DNA from: an uncultured Aeromonas sp.
GTDB lineage: Bacteria; Pseudomonadota; Gammaproteobacteria; Enterobacterales; Aeromonadaceae
Reading direction: 5' to 3'
Assembly: GCA_945957575.1 (NCBI GenBank)
Contig: CAMFLW010000003.1
Location: 1-64,000, forward strand
Length of the DNA stretch: 64,000 nt
The position numbers and the translations under genes were made by a program. Shown here in pieces: positions 39,160 through 49,336 of the stretch. Below the pieces are notes generated by a model. It was not told where the DNA came from and did not search any database. It was given only the letters and a program-made list of their open reading frames with translations. Position 1 is the stretch's first letter, and every line of letters begins with the position of its first letter.

Positions 39160-40482
39160 TCAGAGCACCATAGCGGCAATCCAGCCGAAGATAACCAGCG
39201 GGATATTGTAGTGGATGAAGGTGGGCACCACGCTGTCCCAGATATGGTCGTGCTGGCCATCGGCGTTGAGACCCGATGTGGGGCCGAGGGTGGAATCCGA
39301 AGCTGGTGAGCCCGCATCCCCCAGCGCACCGGCGGTACCGACCAGCGCGATGATCGCCATGGGAGAGAAACCCAACTGCAGGCAGAGCGGCACATAGATG
39401 GTGGCGATAATGGGCACGGTAGAGAAGGAGGAGCCGATCCCCATGGTGATGAGCAGACCCACCAGCAGCATCAGGAAGGCGGCAATGCCTTTGTGCTGAC
39501 CGATGGAGCTGGAGACGACCTGAACCAAGCTCTCGACGCCGTGAGTTGCCTTCATGACGGCGGCAAAGCCGGCGGCGGAGATCATGATAAAGCCGATCAG
39601 CGACATCATGCGTACCCCCTGGGTGAAGGCATCCTGGCTCTCGCGAAACTTGATGACGCCACCGCAGGTGAAGATGACGAAACCGGCCAGCGCACCCAGT
39701 ACTATGCTGTTGGTCATCAGTTGCAGCCCCAGTGCCACGCCAATGGCCAGCAGGGCCACCCAGATGTGGGTGAGGTTGAGCTCGACCGCTTCGGGCTCGG
39801 CGTCCAGGATCTTGGCCAGATCATACTGGCGCGGTTTGCGGTAACTGAAGAACACAGCAATCAACAGGCCCAGTACCATGCCACAGCCCGGGATGGCCAT
39901 GGCCAGAGGGATCTGGCTGGAGGTGATCGGCACACCGTTATCGATGAGGTTTTTGGCCAGAATATTGTTCAGGAAGATGCCGCCAAAGCCGACCGGTAGC
40001 ACCATATAGGTGGCGGTCAGGCCGAAGGTGATGACACAGGCCACCTGACGACGGTCGATCTGCATCTGCGCCATCACATGGAGCAGCGGCGGGATCAGGA
40101 TCGGAATAAAGGCGATATGCACCGGGATGATGTTTTGCGAGGAGATGGATACTGCCAGCACGGATGAGAGCAGCAGGGTCTTGACCCACAAAATGCGGCT
40201 GCTGCTGGCATCCTTGCCCAGCTGGCTGATCACCTTGCTGGCCAGCAGGTCAGTGATCCCGGAGCGGGAGATGGCAACCGCAAAGGCCCCCAGCATGGCG
40301 TAGGAGAGGGCGATCTCGGCACCACCGCCCAGGCCACCGCTGAAGGTGGTGAGGGTATCGGTCAACGATAGTCCGCCGACCAGGCCGCCAGCAATGGCCC
40401 CGAGCGCCAGTGAGACCACCACATTGATCCGCAGCAGACTGAGTACCAGCATCAGCCCGACTGCGATAACAACTGGATTCAT
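39160..40482 (-). CDS. Na+/H+ antiporter family transporter
   Basis: This 440-residue inner-membrane protein has about 11-12 helices. The repeat features [23 protein letters not shown] and [25 protein letters not shown], and the C-terminal [29 protein letters not shown], are typical of the bacterial NhaC/YuiF-like antiporter families. The ion or substrate is uncertain; some relatives carry amino acids. It stands alone with its own terminator. Upstream are CRP-like half palindromes. Confidence 0.8.
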   Translation of the reverse strand: MNPVVIAVGLMLVLSLLRINVVVSLALGAIAGGLVGGLSLTDTLTTFSGGLGGGAEIALSYAMLGAFAVAISRSGITDLLASKVISQLGKDASSSRILWVKTLLLSSVLAVSISSQNIIPVHIAFIPILIPPLLHVMAQMQIDRRQVACVITFGLTATYMVLPVGFGGIFLNNILAKNLIDNGVPITSSQIPLAMAIPGCGMVLGLLIAVFFSYRKPRQYDLAKILDAEPEAVELNLTHIWVALLAIGVALGLQLMTNSIVLGALAGFVIFTCGGVIKFRESQDAFTQGVRMMSLIGFIMISAAGFAAVMKATHGVESLVQVVSSSIGQHKGIAAFLMLLVGLLITMGIGSSFSTVPIIATIYVPLCLQLGFSPMAIIALVGTAGALGDAGSPASDSTLGPTSGLNADGQHDHIWDSVVPTFIHYNIPLVIFGWIAAMVL

Positions 40483-40539
40483 TTGATTTCCTTATAGTTT
40501 GTTATTGCTGTCTGTCATGTGAAGGGGAGTTAGTTTGCG

Positions 40540-40645
40540 AAAAATGTGACAAATGTCGAGAAAAAAGTCAGCCAACCCCCTCATATCGCAGCAGCATGTG
40601 GCACAAGGTTGCTCAATGTGAGCGTTTGTTACCAGTTTGTTGTCA
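40540..40645 (-). promoter_or_regulatory. Possible CRP-like sites upstream of the antiporter-family gene
   Basis: TGTGACAAATGTCGA near 40547 and TGTGAGCGTTTGTTAC near 40617 each have one good TGTGA half and a poor second half. They lie within 165 bp of the start at 40482. Weak evidence. Confidence 0.25.
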
Positions 40646-40716
40646 TGTGTCGCGTGCGCAGCGGTTGATAGTGACGTTGATGGCGATTTCCGGTGCGCTG
40701 TGCAATCAATCACTTC

Positions 40717-40749
40717 CCAAAAAAGCGAAGGCTGCCAGTAGCAGCCTTC
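40717..40749 (-). terminator. Intrinsic terminator after rnt
   Basis: GAAGGCTGC (40727-40735) and GCAGCCTTC (40741-40749), then GCTTTTTT on the minus strand. Confidence 0.88.
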
Positions 40750-40755
40750 ATCCGT

Positions 40756-41433
40756 TTATTCCTGCCCCTCATCGTCAGCAGGGGCATCTGCCGTGTCGTC
40801 ATCCGGATGAGCCGGCGGCCAGCCGCCCATGCTCTTCCAGCGGTTGACGATATGACAGAACAGCTCGGTGGTTCGCTCGGTGTCATAGAGGGCCGAGTGC
40901 GCCTCTTTATTATCAAACGGGATGCGGGCGCTCTGGCACGCCTTGGCCAGCACGGTCTGACCCAGTGCCAGCCCGGAGAGAGCGGCGGTGTCGAAGGTCG
41001 CAAACGGGTGGAACGGATTGCGCTTGAGGCCTGCGCGCTCGGCGGCGGCCATCACGAAGCCGTGATCGAAGGTGGCGTTGTGGGCCACTATGATGGCGCG
41101 GCCGCAATCCTGCTCCTTCATCCCCTTGCGGATCCCCTTGAAGATCTCGGTCAGCGCCTCTTTTTCCGAGACTGCACCGCGTAACGGGTTGTAGGGATCG
41201 ATGCCGGTGAACTCCAGAGCGGCACGCTCCAGATTGGCACCTTCGAAGGGTTCGACATGAAAGTGGAATATCTGATCGGGCAGGAGCCAACCCTGCTCAT
41301 CCATTTTCAGGGTGTAAGCCGCGATCTCGAGCAGGGCGTCGGTCTTGGCGTTGAACCCGGCTGTTTCAACATCGATGACGACGGGGTAAAAACCACGAAA
41401 ACGGCCCTTGAGGGTATGAACTGCGTCGGTCAT
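40756..41433 (-). CDS. rnt: Ribonuclease T
   Basis: This 225-residue DEDD-type 3'-5' exoribonuclease matures tRNA and other stable RNA ends. Catalytic residues lie in [19 protein letters not shown] and the [10 protein letters not shown] motif; the dimer-specific sequence around [14 protein letters not shown] is present. I chose ATG 41433 ([12 protein letters not shown]) for the family N-terminus; the frame is open further upstream. The C-terminal tail after [10 protein letters not shown] is acidic and not conserved. Confidence 0.95.
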   Translation of the reverse strand: MTDAVHTLKGRFRGFYPVVIDVETAGFNAKTDALLEIAAYTLKMDEQGWLLPDQIFHFHVEPFEGANLERAALEFTGIDPYNPLRGAVSEKEALTEIFKGIRKGMKEQDCGRAIIVAHNATFDHGFVMAAAERAGLKRNPFHPFATFDTAALSGLALGQTVLAKACQSARIPFDNKEAHSALYDTERTTELFCHIVNRWKSMGGWPPAHPDDDTADAPADDEGQE

Positions 41434-41530
41434 GGGATCTCGGTCGGGATAAAATGAGGCGGCATTATGGCAAAAAAGCACAGGCTTGTCCCCATCCTGC
41501 AAGAGGGCGCCTTGCGGGACAAGCGATGGC

Positions 41531-42286
41531 TCAATATCTGTGCAGCCACCAGTGAGCGACCAGCAGCGCCGTGATGCTGCCTAGAATGGCGCTGGCCAGT
41601 ACATCCACCGGCCAGTGCATTCCCATCACCATCCGCGACAGTCCTATTCCGAGGGCCCAGAGCGGCAGCAGCCAGACCCCTGCCGGTGCGCGGGCCAGCC
41701 AGATCAGGCCAAAGAACTGGGCAAGGCTGATGGCAGCGATGCTGTGGCCGGAGGGGAAGGCGTAGTTCACCTCTTTCTGCCAGTGATTGCCAAGCCATTC
41801 GGGCAGTGCCAGCAGTTGGCTGGCGGCGTGAACCTGTTCGCTGCGCATTTCGACGCTACTGGCGTAGAAGCTCTTGATGGCCGGGATCAGCGCCTGACTC
41901 TCTAGCCAGAGCAGATAGGGTCTGGGTTCTTCGGTCAGGTGCTTGATCAGGCTCTTGAGCACCCAGTCGCTGGCGAGCAGGGCCGCCAGCGCGCAGCTCA
42001 GCGCAACGAAGGGCGTGAGATCCAGTTTGAGTTTGTAGCGGGTCAGCAGCAGCAAGAGGGCGCCACTGACACCAATTCCGGGGATATCGACCATGCGGGT
42101 GAGAGCATAAGGCCACCAGAGCCAGCCCGATTGCAGGGAGCCGGTCAGAAAAGGCTGCCAGGGCAACGTGGCGAGCAACAGCAGGGGCAGGATCAACAGG
42201 ACTGTGAACCCGAGAACCCGGCTGCGGGTGAGTGAGGAGACGGAGGCAGAGGTTGACGCTGAGAGCAACGGGGCGTGTGGCGGCAT
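41531..42286 (-). CDS. pgpB: Phosphatidylglycerophosphatase B-like PAP2 phosphatase
   Basis: This 251-residue inner-membrane protein has about six helices and the three PAP2 motifs: a [13 protein letters not shown] segment, PSGHS and [26 protein letters not shown] is shared closely with E. coli PgpB, which removes phosphate from phosphatidylglycerol phosphate and undecaprenyl diphosphate. I chose ATG 42286 for length; an ATG at 42337 would add 17 residues, and neither has a strong ribosome binding site. It lies between rnt and the divergent pdxB. Confidence 0.85.
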   Translation of the reverse strand: MPPHAPLLSASTSASVSSLTRSRVLGFTVLLILPLLLLATLPWQPFLTGSLQSGWLWWPYALTRMVDIPGIGVSGALLLLLTRYKLKLDLTPFVALSCALAALLASDWVLKSLIKHLTEEPRPYLLWLESQALIPAIKSFYASSVEMRSEQVHAASQLLALPEWLGNHWQKEVNYAFPSGHSIAAISLAQFFGLIWLARAPAGVWLLPLWALGIGLSRMVMGMHWPVDVLASAILGSITALLVAHWWLHRY

Positions 42287-42534
42287 GGTGGATAGGGGGG
42301 ATCGCGAAAAAAGAGGGGCATTGTGCCACCGTGACATGCCTGAACCAAGCCGAGCTGCGTGATTGTTACCTCTGCTTACACATTTGTGGCGATATCCTCT
42401 GTTTGAATGGGCGAATGGGGAGGCCGCCGTGCGATATGCCCCCCTTTCGCGCCTGAGTGCATCACAGGCTGAAATCTCGGGCTGCTTTGCGCTAGAATGG
42501 CGCCCCCGTGGCGGTTGTGACCAAAGAGAGCCCG

Positions 42535-43656
42535 ATGAAGATAGTCGTAGATGAGAATATGCCCCATGCTGTGGAGCTGTTTGCCGAATTTGGCGAGGTG
42601 ATCCCCTTGCCCGGACGGCAGATGCAGGCCCGCGATCTGCTGGATGCCGATGTGCTGCTGGTGCGTTCGGTCACCCGCGTCAACGGCGATTTGCTGGCGA
42701 CCAGCCCCAAACTCGGGTTTGTCGGTACCGCGACCATAGGCACCGATCATGTCGACAAGGCTTTGCTGGCAAGCCGCAATATCCCTTTTTATAGCGCCCC
42801 CGGTTGCAACAAGTATTCGGTGGGGGACTATGTACTCTCAGCCCTGCTGGTGTTGGCGGAGCGTTACGAACTCGACCTCTCGGCCATGACGCTGGCGGTG
42901 ATCGGGGCCGGCAATACCGGCGAGTGTGTGGCGACCAAGGCCCAAGCGCTCGGCATGCGGGTGCTGCGCTGCGATCCACCCAGAGCGCGGGATAATCCTG
43001 ATGCGGGTTTTGTCGATTATCAGACCGCCCTTGGTGCCGATATCGTCAGTTTCCACGTGCCCATCACCCGTGAAGGGCCGGATGCGACCTACCATCTGCT
43101 GGATGCCGGGCAGATTGCTGCGCGCCCCGCCGGGCAGATCCTGATCAACGCATCCCGTGGCGAGGTGTGGGATAACCGGGCCCTGTTGGCGCGTCAGTTG
43201 AGCGACAAGCCATTGCGACTGGTGATGGATGTCTGGGAGAACGAGCCTGAGCCGCTGGCAGAGCTGGTGCCCCATACCGAGCTTGCCACCCCCCATATCG
43301 CCGGTTACAGCCTGGAGGGGAAAGCGCGCGGCACCTGGATGCTCTATCTGGCGCTCTGCCAGCAGCTGGGGCGCCAGCCTCGTCAGGATTTGAGTCAGCT
43401 CTTGCCAGCACCCGATGTGCAGGCGGTGGTGCCGGGCCGTGCGCCGGATCAGGCGCTGATAAAGCAGCTGGTGCATCTGGTCTATGACGTGCGCCGCGAT
43501 GATGCCCGCTTCCGGGCCCGACTCGGTTTGCCCGGCAGCTTTGACGAGCAACGCAAACACTATCCCGAGCGCCGTGAACTATCTTCCCTGCAGATCGAGG
43601 GAGCCTTTGCCTACAAGGCGCTGGGCGCACTGGGATTTGCGCTGTCACGCTCCTGA
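42535..43656 (+). CDS. pdxB: Erythronate-4-phosphate dehydrogenase
   Basis: This 373-residue enzyme carries out the second step of the DXP-dependent pyridoxal phosphate pathway. The N-terminal MKIVVDENMPHAVELF and the NAD site TLAVIGAGNTGECVATKA are typical, and the catalytic histidine is probably in LATPHIAGYSLEGKARG. A dimerisation domain fills the C-terminal 80 residues. AGAGAG lies before ATG 42535; a longer frame upstream is less likely. It heads the pdxB-asd-fimV-truA-accD-folC-dedD block. Confidence 0.96.
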   Translation: MKIVVDENMPHAVELFAEFGEVIPLPGRQMQARDLLDADVLLVRSVTRVNGDLLATSPKLGFVGTATIGTDHVDKALLASRNIPFYSAPGCNKYSVGDYVLSALLVLAERYELDLSAMTLAVIGAGNTGECVATKAQALGMRVLRCDPPRARDNPDAGFVDYQTALGADIVSFHVPITREGPDATYHLLDAGQIAARPAGQILINASRGEVWDNRALLARQLSDKPLRLVMDVWENEPEPLAELVPHTELATPHIAGYSLEGKARGTWMLYLALCQQLGRQPRQDLSQLLPAPDVQAVVPGRAPDQALIKQLVHLVYDVRRDDARFRARLGLPGSFDEQRKHYPERRELSSLQIEGAFAYKALGALGFALSRS

Positions 43657-43849
43657 ATAGGGGGCAATTTGTTGGAAGATAACTGGAAAGAGTGAGCCGC
43701 ACTGGCCACACCGACCCTATTTTTTAATGAGCTGGCGCAGATCTTGCCGCGCCGGCTCAGCTATATCAGGCAGCGTCATCTCGCCGTGCAGGAGCCTGCC
43801 GACCATGGCGCCACCCGGCGCCATTGCAGCATTATCAGAGGAGAACAGA

Positions 43850-44866
43850 ATGAGTCAGCAGTTTAACGTAGCGGTATTGGGTGCCAGCGGCGCCGTGGGT
43901 CAGGCGATGATCGAGATCCTGGAAGAGCGCGAATTTCCGGTAGCGACCCTCTATCCGCTGGCTTCCAGCCGCAGTGCCGGTGATACCGTGCGTTTTGGCG
44001 GCAAGAACCTCGAGATCCTCGATGTGGAGGAGTTTGACTGGAGCCAGGTGCAGATCGCGCTGTTCTCCGCCGGTGCCGAGGTCTCTGCCAATTGGGCGCC
44101 GATCGCTGCCGAGCACGGTTGCATCGTCATCGACAACACCTCCTGCTTCCGTTACGACGAAGATATCCCGCTGGTGATCCCGGAAGTGAACCCGGATGCG
44201 CTGGCCGATTTTCGCAATCGCAACATCATCGCCAACCCCAACTGCTCCACCATCCAGATGCTGGTGGCTCTGAAGCCGTTGCACGACGAAGTGGGCATAG
44301 CCCGCATCAACGTGGCCACCTATCAATCGGTATCAGGTTCCGGCAAAGAGGGGGTCAGCGAGCTGGCAGGCCAGACCGCTCATCTGCTCAACGGTCGTCC
44401 GGTAGAGCCCACCCTCTATCCGCAGCAGATCGCCTTTAACCTGATCCCGCAGATCGACAGCTTCACCGACAACGGCTACACCCGTGAAGAGATGAAGATG
44501 GTGTGGGAAACCCAGAAGATCCTGGGGGATGCCAGCATAGCCGTGAACCCGACTTGCGTGCGGGTGCCGGTCTTCTACGGCCACGCCGAAGCGGTACACG
44601 TCGAACTGCACCAGCCGCTCGATGCCGACCAGGTCAAGGATCTGCTGCGCAGCGCTCCCGGCGTGACCCTGTTTGATGACGAAGGGGACTATCCGACCCC
44701 GGTGCGCGATGCAACCGGCAAGGATGAGGTGCTGGTGGGGCGGGTGCGTCAGGATATTTCTCACCCGAGTGGTATCAATATGTGGATCGTGGCCGATAAC
44801 GTTCGTAAGGGCGCTGCCACCAACAGCGTCCAGATTGCCGAACTGCTGGTTCGCGACTATCTGTAA
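43850..44866 (+). CDS. asd: Aspartate-semialdehyde dehydrogenase (usg position)
   Basis: This 338-residue enzyme reduces aspartyl phosphate to aspartate semialdehyde for lysine, methionine and threonine. The nucleotide loop GASGAVGQAM is at residue 11 and the catalytic cysteine in NPNCSTIQM at C132, with VFYGHAEAVHVE holding the likely base. I chose ATG 43850 (MSQQFNVAVLGASG) with AGAGGAGAAC before it. In E. coli the gene at this place, usg, is a paralog not regarded as the main enzyme; here the cysteine is intact, so it is probably functional. Confidence 0.93.
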   Translation: MSQQFNVAVLGASGAVGQAMIEILEEREFPVATLYPLASSRSAGDTVRFGGKNLEILDVEEFDWSQVQIALFSAGAEVSANWAPIAAEHGCIVIDNTSCFRYDEDIPLVIPEVNPDALADFRNRNIIANPNCSTIQMLVALKPLHDEVGIARINVATYQSVSGSGKEGVSELAGQTAHLLNGRPVEPTLYPQQIAFNLIPQIDSFTDNGYTREEMKMVWETQKILGDASIAVNPTCVRVPVFYGHAEAVHVELHQPLDADQVKDLLRSAPGVTLFDDEGDYPTPVRDATGKDEVLVGRVRQDISHPSGINMWIVADNVRKGAATNSVQIAELLVRDYL

Positions 44867-44884
44867 GGCTGGACAGGCGCTAAA

Positions 44885-44911
44885 GATGGGCAGCAGGGAG
44901 TGCTGCCCATC
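44885..44911 (+). terminator. Hairpin after asd
   Basis: GATGGGCAGCA-GGGAG-TGCTGCCCATC, an 11-bp perfect stem 18 nt after the asd stop, with no T run. Possible termination or mRNA end. Confidence 0.5.
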
Positions 44912-45148
44912 CTGCCAGTGATCCGAACGGTGATAAATCGGGGTGTGACCCATGCCGCACTCTGTTGCATCAAGATTCTGTTGCGATATCAACTGATTAA
45001 GTTTTTTCCTACACTCAGAGTCAAGTCGGGTGCTAAATGTGTCGGACTACTGGCTTGCGACGCGAGCCTGATTTATATTGAACCGACTGTTTTGGGGTAA
45101 CTATCCAGATTTTTCAATGTGATAGGGCCGTCATACGAAGGAACGAAT

Positions 45149-47341
45149 ATGGGACATTCCCGCATAACATTGGCAACGCTACTCGCATTGGGTCTGCTGG
45201 GCACCGTCCAGGCTGAAGACTCGGCGCGGGAGCCGTTTTTTGTCGAGCTAAAAGGCCCTGACGAGCCCGCACCTCCTGCCGTCAATTCCCAGCCGTTGGC
45301 ACAACCGGTCGCCAGACCCGTGGCGCAACCCGTGCGTGCAACCGCCCAGCCGGTGGTGCGTCAGGTCACTGCCAATGCCGGTAGCTATGGCCCTGTTCGT
45401 CCAACCGATACCCTCTGGAGTCTGGCGAGCAAATATCGCCCCTCCAACCGGGTCAGCGTCTATCAGACCATGGTGGCGATCTACGAGAAAAACCCCCGCA
45501 GTTTTGCCGATGGCAATATCAATCACATTCTGGTGGGGTCCCGCATTCTGCTGCCAACCGCGGCCGAGGCGAGCGTCATCACAGATGCCCAGGCGCGCGC
45601 CAGGTTCCGTAGTGACAACGCCAGCTGGAAGGGGTTGAGTCCCAAGTATCTTGCCGAGAAGCAGGCCCACACCGCCAAACCGGTTGCCGCCAAACCTGCG
45701 AAGGTTGAAGCAACCAAACCCGAGCCGGCGAAGGCTGCGCCTGCGCCGCTGCCAGTGGCGAAAGCGGCCCCCATTCCTGCTCCTGTTGTCGCACCACCAC
45801 CGGCGGCTGAAACCAAAGACGTGGCCAAGGCGAGCGAGCCCGCGCCAAAAGAGGTGGTGGCACCAGTCCACGCGACGAGCGCCGCAGCAAGCACCACACC
45901 GGCGCCTTTGCCTTCCGATCTGGATAAACCGGTCGGCAAACCGGCCACCGAGATGGCGCTGGCACTGGAAGATGCCAATGCCCAGCTCGGCCAGGTTACC
46001 GAAATGAACCACAGGCTCAAGCTGCGCCTGCAATCCCTGACCGAAGAGGTGGAGACCCTCAAGGCCCAGTTGCAGGATCAGACGGCGCTGCAAAAAGAGA
46101 TTGCCGAGCTCAAAGCTCAGCCGGTCCCGCCGGTGGTGACAGCGCCCGAGCCCAAGCAAAATTGGTTGATGGACCTGCTCGCCTCACCGCTCAATCTCGC
46201 CATGATCATCCTGCTGCCGGTGCTGTTGGTATTGGCGCTGGTGACCCTGTGGCTGCGGGCCAGGGCCCGACGCGAGCTGGAGGAGCAGGAGAAGAGCCTA
46301 TCCGAGTCCACCGCCATGATGATGGAGCAGGATCAAAGCGAGTTTGACGATCTGCTCAGTGTCGATGTGACCGATAACGAGCCGGTACGCCCGGTGCCGG
46401 ATCTCAATACCCCCGATGGCTTTATGCCGGTTGAACCGAGCAAGCCGGACGTGGATCTGGTGTTCAGCGATGACGGCGAGATGGCGCTGCAAGGTTTCGA
46501 GCCGGAGCGACTGGCAGCACAACCTGCCAGCCGTGACCCGGATCTGGTGCCGGATCTCGATCTCTCGCAGGATGAGTCCATCGCTCTGGTCAGTGAACCT
46601 GCGATGGATCTGGCCAGCGAGTTCAACCCCAAGGCCGCTGATGAGGTCATGAGCGAAGAGGAGCTGCAGGCCGCGTTGTTTGCCGAGCTGGATGCGGATC
46701 TCTCTGCCGATACTGCTCCGGATTTGAGATCCCTTGACGATGTCGGTGTTGCTGACAACGAACTGGCCAACTTAGATCTCAACGATTTCGAAAATGCTTT
46801 CGATGAGCCTGCAGCGGGCAAAAATGACCATGTTATTGATCTCAGTGCTGCCGACGGCGCTGACGAGAGTACGGCTGCCATGCTGGCCGAGCTCGGTCTT
46901 GAGCCTGTCAAGGCGAAGGCTGCAGAGCCGGTGCTGGAGTGGGATCCCAATGAGCTGGCGCTCTCCGATTTCGAAGATGCGTTCGCCGAGGTGGAGTCTC
47001 ATCCGGCAGATGTTCAGCCCCGAGAGCAGGCACAGGAGGGTGGTTACGTCGAGATCGACAAGCTGCTGGCTGAAGCGGATGCCACCGCGTCGGAGCAGGA
47101 ACCTTATCAGGGCTTCTCGCTGGATGTGGGGCTCGATGGCTTCCCCGAGGTGCTGCCGGAATCTACCGGGTTTGATGTGGATGCCGATGATGGCGGTGTT
47201 GGCGCCAAGCTGGATCTGGCTCGCGCCTACCTTGAAATTGATGATAAGGACAGTGCTCGCGAGCTGCTGCAAGAGGCGGCAGAGCAGGGCAGCGATCACC
47301 AGCGCGCCGAAGCCGAGAAGTTGCTCAAGCGGCTGGGCTAG
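45149..47341 (+). CDS. fimV: FimV/HubP family polar protein (LysM domain)
   Basis: This 730-residue inner-membrane protein has a signal sequence cleaved after VQA (residue 22) and a periplasmic FimV N-terminal domain YGPVRPTDTLWSLASKYRP...VAIYEKNP...HILVGSRILLP, a LysM-like peptidoglycan-binding unit. A Pro/Ala/Lys-rich stretch and a coiled coil come next, a helix near residue 355 (LNLAMIILLPVLLVLALVTLWL) and a long acidic cytoplasmic region. The end LDLARAYLEIDDKDSARELLQEA is the conserved FimV TPR-like domain. FimV in Pseudomonas and HubP in Vibrio organise the pole for type IV pili, flagella and chemotaxis. AAGGAACG precedes the start. Confidence 0.93.
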   Translation: MGHSRITLATLLALGLLGTVQAEDSAREPFFVELKGPDEPAPPAVNSQPLAQPVARPVAQPVRATAQPVVRQVTANAGSYGPVRPTDTLWSLASKYRPSNRVSVYQTMVAIYEKNPRSFADGNINHILVGSRILLPTAAEASVITDAQARARFRSDNASWKGLSPKYLAEKQAHTAKPVAAKPAKVEATKPEPAKAAPAPLPVAKAAPIPAPVVAPPPAAETKDVAKASEPAPKEVVAPVHATSAAASTTPAPLPSDLDKPVGKPATEMALALEDANAQLGQVTEMNHRLKLRLQSLTEEVETLKAQLQDQTALQKEIAELKAQPVPPVVTAPEPKQNWLMDLLASPLNLAMIILLPVLLVLALVTLWLRARARRELEEQEKSLSESTAMMMEQDQSEFDDLLSVDVTDNEPVRPVPDLNTPDGFMPVEPSKPDVDLVFSDDGEMALQGFEPERLAAQPASRDPDLVPDLDLSQDESIALVSEPAMDLASEFNPKAADEVMSEEELQAALFAELDADLSADTAPDLRSLDDVGVADNELANLDLNDFENAFDEPAAGKNDHVIDLSAADGADESTAAMLAELGLEPVKAKAAEPVLEWDPNELALSDFEDAFAEVESHPADVQPREQAQEGGYVEIDKLLAEADATASEQEPYQGFSLDVGLDGFPEVLPESTGFDVDADDGGVGAKLDLARAYLEIDDKDSARELLQEAAEQGSDHQRAEAEKLLKRLG

Positions 47342-47541
47342 ATCCTTTCCCATCAAGGGAGCAGCAAAACGGGGGCAGCCAGCAGGCTGCCCTCTTCTTT
47401 TGGCTATTTGTTATGGGGTGAGCATGGCCACGCAGGCAGGTTATCCAAGCCAATTGCGCGCGTGGTGGGACTTTTCGGGCTGAGCGCGTATAATCCGCCC
47501 CGTTTATTTCACTGCGTTTTCACAACAAGACAAGTTTATCC

Positions 47542-48351
47542 ATGCGAATTGCCCTAGGTATTGAATATGACGGCAGCCGGTATTTCGGCTGGCAGCGTCA
47601 GCGTGAAGTGATCAGCGTGCAGGAGGAGCTGGAGAAAGCCCTCAGCCGGATCGCCAATCATCCGGTCTCCATCCAGTGCGCAGGACGCACCGATGCCGGT
47701 GTCCATGCCACCGGTCAGGTGATCCACTTCGATACCGAGGCGAACCGTGCCGAAGGGGCCTGGACCCTGGGACTCAACTCCAATCTGCCGCCGGATATTG
47801 CCGTGCGCTGGGTCAAGGAGGTGGACGAGAGTTTCCACGCCCGCTTCAGCGCCACCGCCCGTCGCTATCGTTATGTCATCTACAACCACAACTACCGGCC
47901 AGCGATCCTCGGCAGTGGCGTCAGCCACTATCACGAGACCATCGATGCCGAGTTGATGCACCAGGCGGGCCAGAGCCTGCTCGGGGAGCACGACTTTAGC
48001 ACCTTCCGTGCCGTCGCCTGCCAGTCCAACACCCCGTGGCGCAATGTGACCCATCTGTGCGTCAGTCGTCAGGGGCCCTATATCGTGCTGGATATTCGCG
48101 CCAACGCCTTCCTGCACCACATGGTGCGCAACATCACCGGCTCCCTGCTGCTGGTGGGGCAGGGGCAGAAACCGGTGGAGTGGATTGCCGAGGTGCTGGC
48201 GGCCCGGGATCGCAATCTGGCCGGGCCGACCGCCAAGGCCGGTGGCCTCTATCTGGTCGATGTGGATTACCCGGCCGAGTTTGCTCTGCCGCAGTTGCCG
48301 CTCGGCCCGCTGTGGCTGCCGGACTCGGCACCGGGTACGACCAGTTTTTAG
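47542..48351 (+). CDS. truA: tRNA pseudouridine(38-40) synthase
   Basis: This 269-residue enzyme makes pseudouridine at positions 38-40 of tRNA. The catalytic aspartate is D51 in [35 protein letters not shown] and [14 protein letters not shown] are family segments. The start ATG 47542 has no strong ribosome binding site. It follows fimV by 200 nt and precedes accD by 119 nt. Confidence 0.96.
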   Translation: MRIALGIEYDGSRYFGWQRQREVISVQEELEKALSRIANHPVSIQCAGRTDAGVHATGQVIHFDTEANRAEGAWTLGLNSNLPPDIAVRWVKEVDESFHARFSATARRYRYVIYNHNYRPAILGSGVSHYHETIDAELMHQAGQSLLGEHDFSTFRAVACQSNTPWRNVTHLCVSRQGPYIVLDIRANAFLHHMVRNITGSLLLVGQGQKPVEWIAEVLAARDRNLAGPTAKAGGLYLVDVDYPAEFALPQLPLGPLWLPDSAPGTTSF

Positions 48352-48470
48352 TAACTGCGCCCAAAAAATTGTGGTTTAATGACCCGTCATTTGTTGCCAT
48401 CGAGCTATTAAGTCATTGAACAATCTAGGCTCGATGCGTTTTGTCAGGCACAAAAGCATTAAGGAATTCC

Positions 48471-49334
48471 ATGAGCTGGCTTGAGAAGATTCTTCCCAAG
48501 AGCAAGATCACTGCGCCCCGTCGTCACAACATTCCGGAAGGGGTGTGGACCAAGTGCAGTGCTTGTGAACAGGTGCTCTACCGGGCAGAGTTGGAGCGCA
48601 ACCTCGAAGTGTGCCCCAAGTGTGATCATCATATGCGCATCAGCGCCCGCGCCCGTCTCGAGAGTTTCCTCGACGAGCAGGGTCGAACCGAAGTCGGTGC
48701 CGAGCTGGAGCCGCAGGATGTACTGAAATTCAAGGATTCCAAGCGCTACAAGGATCGTTTGTCTGCAGCCCAGAAAGCGACGGGAGAAAAAGATGCGCTG
48801 GTGGTGATGAAAGGGACCCTCAAAGGGGTGCCGGTTGTCGCCTGTTCCTTTGAGTTCTCCTTTATCGGTGGCTCCATGTCCTCCGTGGTTGGTGCCCGTT
48901 TCGTGCGCGCCGTCGAGGAGTGCATCAAGGAAGGGCGTGGTCTGGTCTGTTTCTCCACCTCAGGTGGTGCCCGCATGCAGGAAGCGCTGTTCTCTCTGAT
49001 GCAGATGGCCAAGACCAGTGCTGCGCTGGACAGACTCTCCAAGGCAGGCCTGCCCTTTATCTCTGTACTGACCGACCCCACCATGGGGGGGGTCTCCGCC
49101 AGTCTGGCGATGCTGGGCGACATCAACGTAGGCGAGCCCAAGGCGCTGATCGGTTTTGCCGGCCCGCGCGTCATCGAGCAGACCGTACGTGAGAAACTGC
49201 CGGAAGGCTTCCAGCGCTCCGAGTTTCTGCTGGAGAAGGGTGCTATCGACCTCATCATCGATCGCCGCGACATGCGCAACCGTCTGGCCAGCCTGCTCGC
49301 CAAAATGCTGAATACTCACGTCATCGAAGAGTGA
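48471..49334 (+). CDS. accD: Acetyl-CoA carboxylase carboxyltransferase subunit beta
   Basis: This 287-residue enzyme makes malonyl-CoA with AccA. The zinc ribbon is C29-x2-C32...C48-x2-C51 ([18 protein letters not shown]). [23 protein letters not shown] and [18 protein letters not shown] are crotonase-fold segments for acetyl-CoA and biotin. I chose ATG 48471 ([12 protein letters not shown]). E. coli has dedA between truA and accD; here it is missing. folC overlaps its end. Confidence 0.97.
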   Translation: MSWLEKILPKSKITAPRRHNIPEGVWTKCSACEQVLYRAELERNLEVCPKCDHHMRISARARLESFLDEQGRTEVGAELEPQDVLKFKDSKRYKDRLSAAQKATGEKDALVVMKGTLKGVPVVACSFEFSFIGGSMSSVVGARFVRAVEECIKEGRGLVCFSTSGGARMQEALFSLMQMAKTSAALDRLSKAGLPFISVLTDPTMGGVSASLAMLGDINVGEPKALIGFAGPRVIEQTVREKLPEGFQRSEFLLEKGAIDLIIDRRDMRNRLASLLAKMLNTHVIEE

Positions 49335-49336
49335 AG